Assembly: GCF_037975245.1 (NCBI RefSeq)
Contig: NC_092582.1
Coordinates: 25,770,077-25,834,076, forward strand
DNA: 64,000 nt
From: Apostichopus japonicus
Lineage: Eukaryota; Echinodermata; Holothuroidea; Aspidochirotida; Stichopodidae
Direction of reading: 5' to 3'
The notes below the pieces were generated by a model. The model made no database searches and was not told the DNA's origin. It saw only the letters and a list, made by a program, of their open reading frames with translations. Position 1 is the first letter of the stretch. Each line of letters opens with the position of its first letter. The position numbers and the translations under genes were made by a program. Shown here piece after piece: positions 49,893 to 61,022 of this stretch.

Positions 49893-51194
49893 AGTCACGA
49901 CTAATGATATTCAATATCACAATGTATGAGTTGGTTTCGGTGATGTACCCATTAAGGCCCGTGCAGTTCTCATTGACCGGACGTATCGTAGGTTTTGTTG
50001 CTATGATACCATTGGCCGATATGTTCAACACTGCTGGTGACGGGGCCGTTTATATAACCATGGAACTGCTATTTGATGTAATAAAGTCGTACGACCAACT
50101 GTCATACGTGTCAATCTGTACACAACTTAGATATTATTTAATCAATATCATTCTACGCCAAGCTATATTGATAACGTGACCGTTGGCAATTGAAGTTATT
50201 TTTGCCCAAGGCTATGCGCACGGCACCCTTCACGGGATTGCTGTCAATTTAATACATACATCGTGCTTGCGGTGACCACTAAGAGCCTCGTTTCAGACGA
50301 ATTCAATAAGCTGAAAATTATATTCTCACCAGCTTTATCCACAGAAAGCAGGTTTTTTTCTTAAAAGTTTGCCTTGTTCTCTTTTCTCCCTAACTTTATT
50401 ACGCGGACATAAAAACGATGATGAATATTAAAATCTGTGGAATGTCACAGAAAATAACAGTTCACGATATGTCACTAGAGGTCAAAAATAAAATCCGAAA
50501 ATTGTTGGAGTTATATGGATAATTTCCATCTGCGTGCATCCTGAACTTAAAAAAAAAATTCTAAGACACAAATTAGGCATAGCAAAAATTGATAGAATAT
50601 GGGGCGGGGGGGGGGGGGGGACGAGGGTATAAAAAATCGGCTTAGATGTCACGATAAATCAGGATGTTAACTCTGGCAACAATTTTATCACTGACATCTT
50701 TACAACATAAACTAATTGATTTTGATACAAACAGATTAAGGTCACCAGTGCCATGAAAACAGTCACGTGATCATCATGGTACGGCATGAAGCATAACCAT
50801 GAGTACTTTTAATAACGTTAGTGTCAAATAACTTCAGTACTTCCACATACCCCAAATATGCTAGGAGGACGAAAAATGGTCAGCTATATTCAAACTGACA
50901 TTTATTTTACTATATACCCTCCTTCAGGACCCGTAATAGGTTGGCTCAGAGATAGTTCTGTGATCTCGGTGAGTAGATTTAGGTATAATTGAAGCTACAG
51001 ATTTCTTGTAAAGAGGAAATGAGTAATACAGTTTCATTCCGATGGTAATATACATGTAAGTACAAAAAAGAACATCGTTCTTTTAAAAATTGGGAACTAA
51101 ACAGCTGTATAATCCATCCGTTGAAATTTGTCTTAAAATAGGCAGATATTTCCCTTGACGAGGACTGATGTGTACACATGCATACACGTATAGG

Positions 51195-51244
51195 TCTGGG
51201 TGGGGTGGGGTTGTAGGTGGGGGTGGGGTATAGGGTTGGGAGTG
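51195..51244 (+). other. G-quadruplex-prone G-rich block
   Basis: GGGTGGGGTGGGGTTGTAGG is followed by TGGGGGTGGGGTATAGGG, giving at least five G3+ tracts separated by loops of 1-7 bases. Confidence 0.8.
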
Positions 51245-51474
51245 AAAGGGTAACTTGCTAAATCACATCGAACTAACCCAATGAATTTAAGTTAGGCTGC
51301 TCGTTACCGATCGTACACAAATCATTTGAAATGCGCCTAGAGTTGAACACTGTCGCACGTATTCTATGTAGTTCTTGAAGAGCGCCGCTCAGCTATTAGT
51401 TAACATGCACAATGTTGAATTTTGCATGAGTTTCATCAGGATTTTCTTCGGAGGCAAAATTGATGACCTTTAGG

Positions 51475-51580
51475 AGTCAAAAATAGTTCAATGACCCTTA
51501 TAGTTAACCGATATTTTGATGACCCTTAGAAACCACCAATATTTCGATGACCCTTGGAGGTCATTCAAATTTCGATGTTT
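51475..51580. repeat. Short ~37-bp degenerate repeat carrying TGACCCTT
   Basis: GATGACCTTTAGG, AATGACCCTTATAG, GATGACCCTTAGAA and GATGACCCTTGGAGG recur at 30-40-base spacing with ATATTT(C/T)GATG linkers. TGACC is also a nuclear-receptor half-site core, so a regulatory role is possible but unproven. Confidence 0.65.
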
Positions 51581-52033
51581 CAATCTCAGTGACATCTATG
51601 AAAGCATTTTCCTCACTTAATTATCGAATTACTTAACACTCCTCATACAGTGAGTTTGAATAATTTGGAAGGGTCAGAACAAGTGTACTTGTAAACGCTT
51701 ACAACACGATTCGATTTGCAGACGGTAATTGGTGACCCATGTTTGTGGACTGCCCGTAACTGACAATTCGGCGGCAGTTCCCACGCAGCTGTGGTCAGTT
51801 TATTTACAGAGCTTAATATTTATTCACAGGGCCGGATGGTCATCAATCATAGTTTTATTTGTAAAGGAATTATTAAAATCCACGACTCTAATAAGAAATC
51901 ACAGTAAGACATATCGGAGAGTTGAAACACTGAAGGGTGCACAGTTCAATTATAGTTCACCGATCGACCAAGAAATCATTAAGATAATTGTAATCAGCCA
52001 TGCTGAGTAAATCCGTACATTCACGAGAAATTA

Positions 52034-52769
52034 GTATAAGTGAACGTGGTCTGTGTAAGTTTAACGTGGTCTGTGTAAGTAAAACTTGGTCTGTGTGAGC
52101 TTAACGTGGTCTGTGTGAGTTAAACGTGGTCTGCATAAGTTTAACGTGGTTTGTGTAAGTTTAAAGTGGTCTGTGCGTGTTTAACGTGGTCTGTGTGAGT
52201 TTCACTTGGTTCTGTGTGAGTTTAACCTGGTGTGTGTAAGTTTAAAGTTGTCTGTATATTATAAGTTTAACTTAGTCTGTATAAGTTTAACGTGGTCTGT
52301 ACAAGTTACACGTGGTCTTTGTATTTTTACGTGGGCTGGGTATGTTTAACTTGGTCTGTGTGAGTTTAACTTGGTCTGTGTAAGTTAAACGTGGTCTGCT
52401 TAAGTTTAACGTGGTCTGAGTGAGTTTAACATGGTTTGTGAAAGTTGATCGTGGTCTGTGTAAGAGTATGCATGGTCTGTATAAGTGTAACGTGGTCCGT
52501 ATATACGTTTAACGTGGTCTGTGTAAGTTAAACGTGGCCTGTGTAAGTTAAACGTGGTCTGTGTAAGTTTAACGTGGTCTGTATAAGTGTAACGTGGTCT
52601 GTATATACGTTTAACGTGGTCTGTATAAGTTAAACGAACTCTGTGTAAGTTTACCGTAGTCTTTGTAAGTTTAACTTGGTATGTGCAAGTTTAACATGGT
52701 CTGTGCAAGCTTAGCGTGGTCTGTGCTAGCTAAACGTAGTCTCTGCAAGTTTAACGTGGTCTGTGAATG
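52034..52769. repeat. Minisatellite, ~20-bp unit, about 36 copies, upstream of the MFSD6-like gene
   Basis: The unit is GTTTAACGTGGTCTGTGTAA, with many single-base variants and some 24-bp units (CTGTATATACGTTTAACG). On the plus strand most copies contain TGTAAGTTT or TATAAGTTT, close to a 5' splice-site consensus. The array ends about 415 bp before the ATG. Confidence 0.95.
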
Positions 52770-53184
52770 GTTGACGTATACCCATTTAATATAACCTTTT
52801 ACAAAACAACATTAACTTGAGACAGGCACATGTACAATTACCAAACCGTTCGCCTTTCAATGATTATATTTCCATTAACTTTTTAGACCTTGTCATAAAT
52901 TCATGTGACATAAAATAGCCCCTTACTAGCAGTATTGTACGCCACCATTGAATGGAAGTTGAGATCGTGGTTCAGCAACGAACCAAGTGGCGCACTGTAG
53001 ATTAAGTATACCGGATTCCTGCCACCGATCCGTGTGACGAGCTCTGTTCTGATCATCACATCAAAACGTACACATCAGTTGTGAAAGGAAGGTGTGAAAA
53101 TGTTTGCGCGGTAAAGTGAAGTACATATCAGGATGGACTCAGTGAACTACACAAATTCAAGCTAAATAAAGTAAAGAGGCAGAA

Positions 53185-54248
53185 ATGGCTAACCAATCAA
53201 TCAATAATCATCAAGGACGTATACACGGGAATATATTAGAACGAGTTTTTCACGAGAACTCTGGATTACCACCGACGCCTGGAATTAGTAAACATCTATC
53301 GCTCACAGTAGAGCCCGACGTTAGCAGTGTTCAGCAGTCTGCTACTGCACAGGAACTGGGGAAGGATTCGTTCTGTTTAACTCGGGTTGTGAAATCCAAA
53401 ATTAATTTTCAAATGTTACCGTACAAATTGTTTTACTTATTCACGGATGGAGCCATGGCTTGCGTCGTACCATACCGATCTCTTTTCTTCAAGCAGTTGG
53501 GATTATCCCCGAGCAGGATTGGGATTATCTCAGCTAGTAAACCATTCGCGTCTTTCGTAGCTAATCCTATGGCAGGGCTTCTGGCGGATAGGTTTGGCAA
53601 GAGGAGACTCATTTTAGTTATATCAACCCTGGTGTGGATAGCATTAATGGTTATGTTAGGATTTGTACCGCCACCAATCGATAAATGTAACTTTAATTTT
53701 TCATGTTCAATGCCGGGTTCCAGTATCGTTATGTCGAAGCGATCTTCTCAACTTTCCACAAAGGAACCTTTTTCAAGTTTATATTTTCTTCAAGGAACCT
53801 CTGTAAGAACTCATCCTTTAAGTAGTAATTTAAGTCAACTTTTATTCAGGGAACGACAACATTTAAGAAATAATTTAAATTCAAGGGCAAAGAGGGATGA
53901 TCGCAGATTCATTTCAGAAACGCCAGTTTTGACTGATGAAGACCGAACGACTTTAACAACAACAACAAACACAACAACAATGATGAAGATTGAAAATACT
54001 AGTTTTTCAATCCAATTGAAAAACGAGGAATGTTTAATAGCCGACCAAAGCTGGCGTTACGATCAGGCCAGTCTCAACCATACATTTATTACGATAATAA
54101 TTATTACATGCGTGACGTATTGCGCGTTCGGGCCTGCAATGCGCTTAGCTGACACCTCCACGCTGAATACGCTCTCAGAGTCCAACGTCAAAGATATTAC
54201 AGACTATGGCTGGCATCGATCGTTCGGCGGGTTAGGCTGGGCTATATG
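53185..54248 (+). CDS. MFSD6-like major facilitator protein, 5' coding exon (partial)
   Basis: This is the first coding exon of a multi-pass membrane transporter-like protein of the MFSD6 / MFS_1-like group. Residues 1-75 form a polar cytosolic N-terminus. Predicted membrane segments lie near residues 78-98, 110-130, 142-162 and 300-320. The MFS loop motif GLLADRFGKRR is at 131-141, between the second and third segments. Residues 165-298 form a long Ser/Thr/Asn-rich loop with sequons at N171, N215, N271 and N298 and a basic stretch near 234-241; a long loop of this kind is typical of the family. The C-terminal part (AMRLADTSTLNTL, then a Gly-Trp-rich stretch) matches the family's LADT region. 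The start ATG has a purine at -3 and G at +4. The frame would stop at TGG TAA, but the sequence there is TATG|GTAAGT, a strong splice donor, so the exon most likely ends at 54248 in phase 2. About half of a typical MFS protein is therefore missing. Substrate unknown. Confidence 0.85.
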
Positions 54249-54254
54249 GTAAGT
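54249..54254 (+). other. Splice donor of the MFSD6-like exon
   Basis: GTAAGT follows the exon directly and matches the 5' splice-site consensus. Reading through it meets an in-frame TAA within two codons, after only about four of the twelve membrane segments expected for the family. Confidence 0.75.
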
Positions 54255-54339
54255 GCACCCTCAATTCACTGAATTATGATCTGGTTTACTCACTCATTCC
54301 TCCATCGACCCATCTACATATCTGGTTATTATTTCAATT

Positions 54340-54415
54340 ATCCATCATCCATTCATTCATTCATTCTTTCATTCATTCATTCATTCATTCATTCATTCAT
54401 ACATTCATCCATTCC
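54340..54415. repeat. (CATT)n microsatellite
   Basis: About 17 ATTC/CATT units with two substitutions, about 90 bases into the intron after the MFSD6-like exon. Confidence 0.95.
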
Positions 54416-57400
54416 ATTTCAATTATTGTTTTCTTAGTGACAACAAAGTTAACAACACGTTGGTAGGAAAATAAAATAAAGTCTTGCACGAAACCCAAAT
54501 GGGTTTGAAATTTCAAAACGATCACTCCAGAGAACAGTAAAGGGTAAGGGGTGGGGTGTGGGGGGAGAGAATATCTAAGTAACCGAATTATCTGTAAAGG
54601 TAATATGAACCAAACCCACCCACGACCTCCCCAAATTATGCGAGAAAATATATCCAGAACGCCAGAGACGACCAGAATATTCAAATGAAAAATGTCGATG
54701 CTCGATCAATATTTTTAGACCTACACTTTCTTCGCTTGCGCATTTGTTTCATAACACATACGATGTGTCACTGCATATTCTCACTCGCCCGGGTCGCCCC
54801 CCCCCCCAATGTAAAAGTAGAAAAAGAATTGGAAATTCGTCTTAAGTAGAATTGTGGGCCATCAACTTGATATTGTAATTTGCTTCCATCATTTCCTCGA
54901 TGGCGGCATAACTTCTAATTAGAAAAAAAGAAACATACTTTCAAATATACTAGTATTTTCTAAGTATATTTTCCCATATGCTATTCATTACCCTTTATTT
55001 TTAACCTGTATACATTCGCAATTGTAGCAACGAATTTACGACTTTTGATAATATGCAAATTAAACAATAATTATTCATGAGTACAGAAAAAGCCAATTCT
55101 ATCAGCAAATTCCCCGGTGGATTGCTTTGGCGTAGAATTATATTAATATCCAAGACTCGATATAACAATAATATAATACTAATAATTCCCGAAAGATTCT
55201 AGACACACACATCATGTTAGTAGAAGTTGAAGAACAACGTACAGAATAGACTGCTAGCAATACCAACCATATATCAACAAGCTTGCCGACGTCACCCGTT
55301 AACACTTCTCGGTGTCTGGTAAAAACTAGTCTTAGACAAACGTTTAGAAAATTCTTTAGAAAAAACTAATTCGGAGCCAATATCGATTGCATTGCGTTGT
55401 TTTTAATATTTTGGATAGTTCAACATGCATAATTATTAGACCAAACTCCTCTTTCCTTAGATATTATTCCATTACGGACACGAAATTACCGATTCCTTAC
55501 TCTACATTGGTTTTGTTTTCAGATACTATTGTGTAGTAAATAAGTTTTTTTTTGGTTGCCAAAATTGTGGCTCATTCTCTCAGAGCAAGGGAAAGAATAT
55601 TCAAACCGAAACATTGGTAACCGTAACAAAGTCCGTTTAAAACTTTGATAGGCGAATTGCGCGAGTAAATGTTTTTTGACCTCCATACCGGCTTCTTAAC
55701 GTATAACGTATTCAGTGTAAACTACTTGTGATATCCTATATTATAATATTCAATATACCTCCAAAAACATGTGTCACTGAGTCTCTATATAAGTGCCCAG
55801 AATTATTGAAATATATCAGGATTTCTACTTTGCTCAGTCTAGAAAGCTGTTGTGTGTAATTTCTTTACGTAAATACCAGGTACATATATACCAAACTACC
55901 GATTAGTATAGGCTAGTGTATATAGTATCGTCAGTGCACACGTTTACACGCAGAACACAATGTTAGTAACGTTTAGTGATGATGGTATTCCCCAGTACTA
56001 TGAAATTAGAAATAATTATACAAAATGAAGTTGAAGTAGCAGTTGGCTGAATTCAAGGAGTTATTCTGCAGGTATAATACCCCCATCACTGTCTGCGCTA
56101 GTACTGTACGGAACTAACGTTAGGCTATAGCCTCAGATGTGACGCATTGCATTGGATCCGGGCTTACATGGTGTGCCTATACAACCAGCGAGTCTCTATA
56201 GCAATTCCCTCATACCAGGGAGTTGTTCCATAGCAACTCCCTGCTCATACAACTAACAGCTATGGCAAACTAAATGCCCAATTATTGGATATTCTAGTCT
56301 TTTCGGTATATCAACCAATAATCCATGTTTTTCATTCGATAATCCAAGATTTTCAACAATAAACCTGGATGCAAGTTTTTCAACGATAAACCTGGAATAT
56401 CACTTGAAGAAACTTGTAGTTTCGACAAATATCCAGGAATATCTTATTATTGGACAATTGGCTTGCCGTAGCTAGCGCATGCGTTTCGAACAATGTTTTA
56501 ATGGAATTGCTTTAATGAGATGCCAATGTTTTGGTTTGACTGTTCCATTCGCTCAAGCTCTGCAAATGGGTCCAAAATGGTGGCAGAAGAGTCCATCGTA
56601 ATAAATGTGTGAATATTTACCACACAATAGTACCAAAAGACTTTGCTTCGACCATCCAGATTGAATGCATCACGAGGCTAAGTTCAATGAGAGTTGTGAG
56701 CCTCTTCAGAGAAAACAGACGGAAAACATGTTTCTGTGATGATTACTGATGTGTTTGGGTGCGGCGTCGTTTACAATTGGCTACAGTGATCGCTGAGCAC
56801 GTATACGGCAATAGTACTACAGAGACAAGGGAGTTACTATTGTTCTGACTAGCTTTTCCCTTGGCCAGTGATAAAACACTTTCTTCGTGCGTGGCGGTGG
56901 TGGTTGAAGGGTGGGGAGGGGGGGGGAGGAGTGTGAGCGAGGCCAAGTTGAAAGCAATTTATTTCGCCAAACAGTTAATTGCCTTTGTGGACTTTTTTTT
57001 TCAAAAGTGCAAAATTCCTGACTTTAAATTCATATCATGCTTGTGAAAGCAGAAGTGTCTTGGAACTAATATTTCAAATATTTCGTTCCATCAGTAATTT
57101 AGCAAAAATACGTGTTAAGCCGGTAATTGTAAGATCAAAGTGTGGCCTCCAGGGTTAGTAAATGGACGTCAGGGGAGCTGGACGGACGCCCGGTAACTTG
57201 GTTAGCTTAAAGACCGGATTTGCAAAACAGGATGATTACGTTGTGCTGTGTGCATGTGTATCCCGTGACTGGCCCCTTTATGTTGTGTGGTCTGAACTCA
57301 GGGTCCAACACCCCCACCCACACTTTTATTTGTGTATTGCGATAGTATAGTTTCGAAAAAATTAGGTACATTTTAGGTCATATAATAATATGTCGGGGTA

Positions 57401-57469
57401 GTGACCGTAAAGTTGCACCCATACCTACAGTGCTCATAGTATCTCCATGCACTTCCAAAACTTGAATTA
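54416..57469. other. Probable intron of the MFSD6-like gene, no exon recognised
   Basis: No block encoding a plausible next membrane segment with matching phase was found. A 10-bp inverted repeat, CAGGGAGTTG...CAACTCCCTG, lies near 56216-56243. Confidence 0.4.
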
Positions 57470-57477
57470 AATACGAA

Positions 57478-57905
57478 ATTAGTCCTGGGGATACCTTAGT
57501 TACGACGGATAGTCCTGGGGATACCTTAGTTACGACTGATAGTCCTGTGGTTACCTTAGTTACGACGGATAGTCCTGGGGATACCTTAGTTACGACGGAT
57601 AGTCCTGGGGTTACCTTAGTTACGACGGATAGTCCTGGGGTTACCTTAGTTACGACTGATAGTCCTGGGGTTACCTTAGTTACGACTGATAGTCCTGTGG
57701 TTACCTTAGTTACGACTCATAGTCCTGTGGTTACCTTAGTTACGACGGATAGTCCTGGGGTTGCCTTAGTTACGACGGATAGTCCCGGGGTTACCCTAGT
57801 TACGACGGATAGTCCTGGGGTTACCTTAGTTACGACTCATAGTCCTGTGGTTACCTTAGTTACGACGGATAGTCCTGGGGTTACCCTAGTTACGACTGAT
57901 GAAAA
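57478..57905 (+). repeat. Minisatellite, 30-bp unit, about 14 copies, open in one plus-strand frame
   Basis: The unit is AGTCCTGGGGTTACCTTAGT followed by TACGACGGAT. Since 30 is a multiple of three, the plus frame stays open from about 57463 to a stop at 57925-57927 and reads as a ten-residue Thr/Val/Ser/Pro repeat (VTLVTTDSPG). Substitutions among copies include GGT/GAT and GGG/GTG and cause no stop in this frame. No flanking splice sites or start context argue for translation, so I treat it as a repeat. Confidence 0.93.
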
Positions 57906-57927
57906 GGGCACATATTGTAAACAATAA

Positions 57928-60755
57928 ACATCCAGACTGAAATTTGTAATTGAAATCTGGCATATTTGGTTTTGTTTTTGGAATAACACCATACGCTGAT
58001 CGTAATGTACCAAAGTTGAACTTGAAGTAAGCATGTGTCATGTCCTAGATACACATTGAGATGTATTACGACATAACTAGATGGCATTGTTTTGTACCCC
58101 AACCCCCCCCCCCCCCCCTCCAGTTTCCAAGTATGGCCTTACAACTGCTTCCTCCAAGTTCACAAGAGTGATTAATAAATGTTATAATTTCAGCTCTCAA
58201 CATAGCGAGAAAAAAGTAGGTAGGAATTGAATGCAAATTTCACACCAGGACACCTAGAATATGTTTGTCTTGTCTCCTGACAAAAATAAATATAAAGTAG
58301 GCGCTGGTCGTCCCTAAAACCACGTGATTCCATGGATAACATACTCCCTATGGTAGAACTTTACCTATACCGCAGGGTGATATGTGTACATGAGTAGGGT
58401 TATTGCGTCTTCTGCGTTCAAGCAGAGGATACAACTTAAACAGCGGCATAAACTATACAAGGTCCCATCTCAGCTTTTTCTATGAGTTTAGTATATAGAG
58501 TCAGATAAAAGAAAACAAAGTGTTCTAGTTGTATTCCATGGCCTAGCCCCTCAGCTTTGTCGATATAAATTCGCGTTAATATGTTAATCCACGTTTTCTC
58601 AAAAAATGATTAACTTTTGCAACGGATTGGCCTAACTGAAGAAAGTTTATCGAATAAATTTGTCGACACTACGTAAAATCGGTTGTTTGTCATAAATTGC
58701 GATTGTAGCAAACCGCAATATAAAGTCAATAAATCAAATTCCTATTTTCTTTCTGCCGATCACCCACCGGACTGCAGTCTTTGAGTAGAACTTATAGATT
58801 TTACCAGTCCTAAAGTAACCACAAACTATGGTAAGAACTCAATGTCTCTGCAGTGCGAAAGGTATTAAGCTTATGCAGATTAAATTGAAAGTGACCACTA
58901 TTTTTTTTTATAATTACTTGTCCGAACTGCTAGACTACAGGACATATTCTGCTGAAGTTTTAGGGAATTATTTACAATTTATCTAGCAAAGTTTGAGGTT
59001 AGTGAAATTTTCCCTTTTTGTTTCCTATAAATAAACTGTAAAGATACAATACGGTTGTCTGTATACACGAAATTGTCGCTTTGCATTTACTGAGCTTTTA
59101 ACGTTTCAATGTCGAAAACATACATAAACCTTTTTAAGTTGTCCACTGCTGGGTGTAAAACTGCGTAATGTAAACCCAGGACTTACATAATCCGTATGTC
59201 TATTTGATTAATGGAGACAATCAAACGATGCTTCTATCTATACGATTTTCAGACCTTTATCACGTGACATTATTTGGAACATGATTGTGTCCGATCAGGG
59301 CAATACTGTTCTGGTCAGAGTAGCAACTCCCTGCTCAGAGCAGGGACACCCTGATCATAGCAAGTAGCTGTGAAATCTCGGTCAATCGTGCAATGTGTCT
59401 TCACAAACAAACTCCACATTGGATTCATTGTAGGTGCAGTGACATCACATTTAATGACACAATGGGTCCTTTTTTGGTTGAATTTGTAGTTGTAGTAGGC
59501 CCACTAGACACCTTGTGTGCAATGAGTTGGCATTACGACTAAATCAAAATTTGAGTCTCGATTCGTGGGAGAATACAGTAAATCACATATACACTACCTT
59601 TGGTCAACTCAATGGCGACAGAACTAACCTCACAAACAAACCTAAACGCGAGGAACCAGCCAGCCAGTTGGGACAATTTCCTAATGCTAATACCTCTCTA
59701 AACTGTACTCCAATATCATGCTTCAAAGCACTGGTATTGACAGTACAAACAGTTCTTAACCTTGATCTGATAGAAACATGATATTAATACTGCTCGTACT
59801 AACAATACGAGTGCTCTGAAAAAGCGGGACGTCACACTATATACAGTATAGAAATAAAATTGTTCCAACTGGGTGCTCCAGCAGTTAACTTAATGAATAT
59901 TCATTGTGAAGCCGTGTATATACCTATTCATAAGTGTTGTATAACCTGATTGAATAAAGTGACCCACACACGTGACCAGGGTACCAGTTCCATATCCCAA
60001 CCAACTTTCACGAAGCCTCCCCCTATCCCCAACCCCAATCATTTTCACGCGGTTAACTAGAAACTGCCCCGCGATGCAACAGTTAGAATTAAATTCATGT
60101 TACACATGCCCCGTACTCGCTCGAACAAGGGAGCTGCAGCCCACTGCTCGTACCAGCACCGTCCCCTTATAAAACCAACCAAGACCGGTCTCTCGTAGTA
60201 ACCGTGAACCGTCATACCACGATACTTGGTACTTCAGCTCCGCGGTCTGTACATTTTACAGTTGTTATTATTCTTTGTTCATTTCTGGTACCAGAGAGAG
60301 ATATATATAACAATTCTGAATCATAAATGCCCACTCCCTCCCTGCAAACATAAATGTCAGGAGGATGGTTTATGGTCTCAAACAGTTTATGAAACGGAAA
60401 GAAAATATTAAGAAACTCATATCAAAAGCTATAACTTGAAACGACCGATGGAGCATGTACCGCTGCGGATTACTCCCGGGACAAAACAGTTGAAAAAAGT
60501 TTGGTACAATGATATGTGAAGAATTTGCGTAGCTGAATAAGTTTCGTTTTGTATGCTAACAGTATCAAGATCTACTTTGTCACAACCACCCTTGGGCAGA
60601 GGATTAAAATCTCCCTGACAGCTGTAGTTACTGAGGCCTTGAACATGAATGACCTCTACAGGGTTACAAAACCCAGAAAACAAAACTGGATTTGCCTGCA
60701 AATACCAAGTATTGTAGTGCGCGTGGAGTGCTTGCAGTATTAGGAAGAACTTTGT
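57928..60755. other. Intron or intergenic sequence, no exon recognised
   Basis: It includes a 16-base C run near 58103 and the inverted repeat TCCCTGCTC-A-GAGCAGGGA near 59326-59346. An 88-codon frame at 59515-59781 begins with GTG and has no recognisable domain or convincing splice sites. Confidence 0.35.
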
Positions 60756-61022
60756 GAAGTGTTAGCTCAGTGGTCAACGCCGGTGCCTTTCAATCGGAAG
60801 GTCCCCGGTTCGATTCACTCCAAGATTATTGTATGTCGTCCAGTAACAGAGTTGTTGACAATTCATAATTCATAATCATGGACATTAAATATGAATCTAA
60901 GAGACTGAGTTCGGGCAGCTTGCGGCTTTGATAAGCCACTGATGGCTTCTTCGCGAGTTCCTGCTTGCAGGAGGATCTAAAATACATACATACACACATA
61001 CATACATGCATACATACATAAA
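60756..61022 (+). mobile_element. tRNA-derived SINE
   Basis: The 5' part is tRNA-like, with a perfect RNA polymerase III A box (TAGCTCAGTGG, 60763-60773) and a perfect B box (GTTCGATTC, 60808-60816), spaced as in tRNA genes. The acceptor stem does not pair well, so it is not a functional tRNA. About 160 bases of unrelated body follow, and the element ends in an (ACAT)n tail from about 60981. This three-part layout is that of a tRNA-derived SINE. No clear target duplication was seen. Confidence 0.8.

Noticed and set aside
59515-59781. 88-codon plus-strand frame with three possible glycosylation sequons, downstream of the MFSD6-like exon
   Set aside because: It starts at GTG, lacks membrane segments and convincing splice sites, and its phase could not be linked to the first exon.
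60756-60830. Functional tRNA gene
   Set aside because: A and B boxes are perfect, but the acceptor and T stems do not pair properly and a SINE body with an (ACAT)n tail follows.
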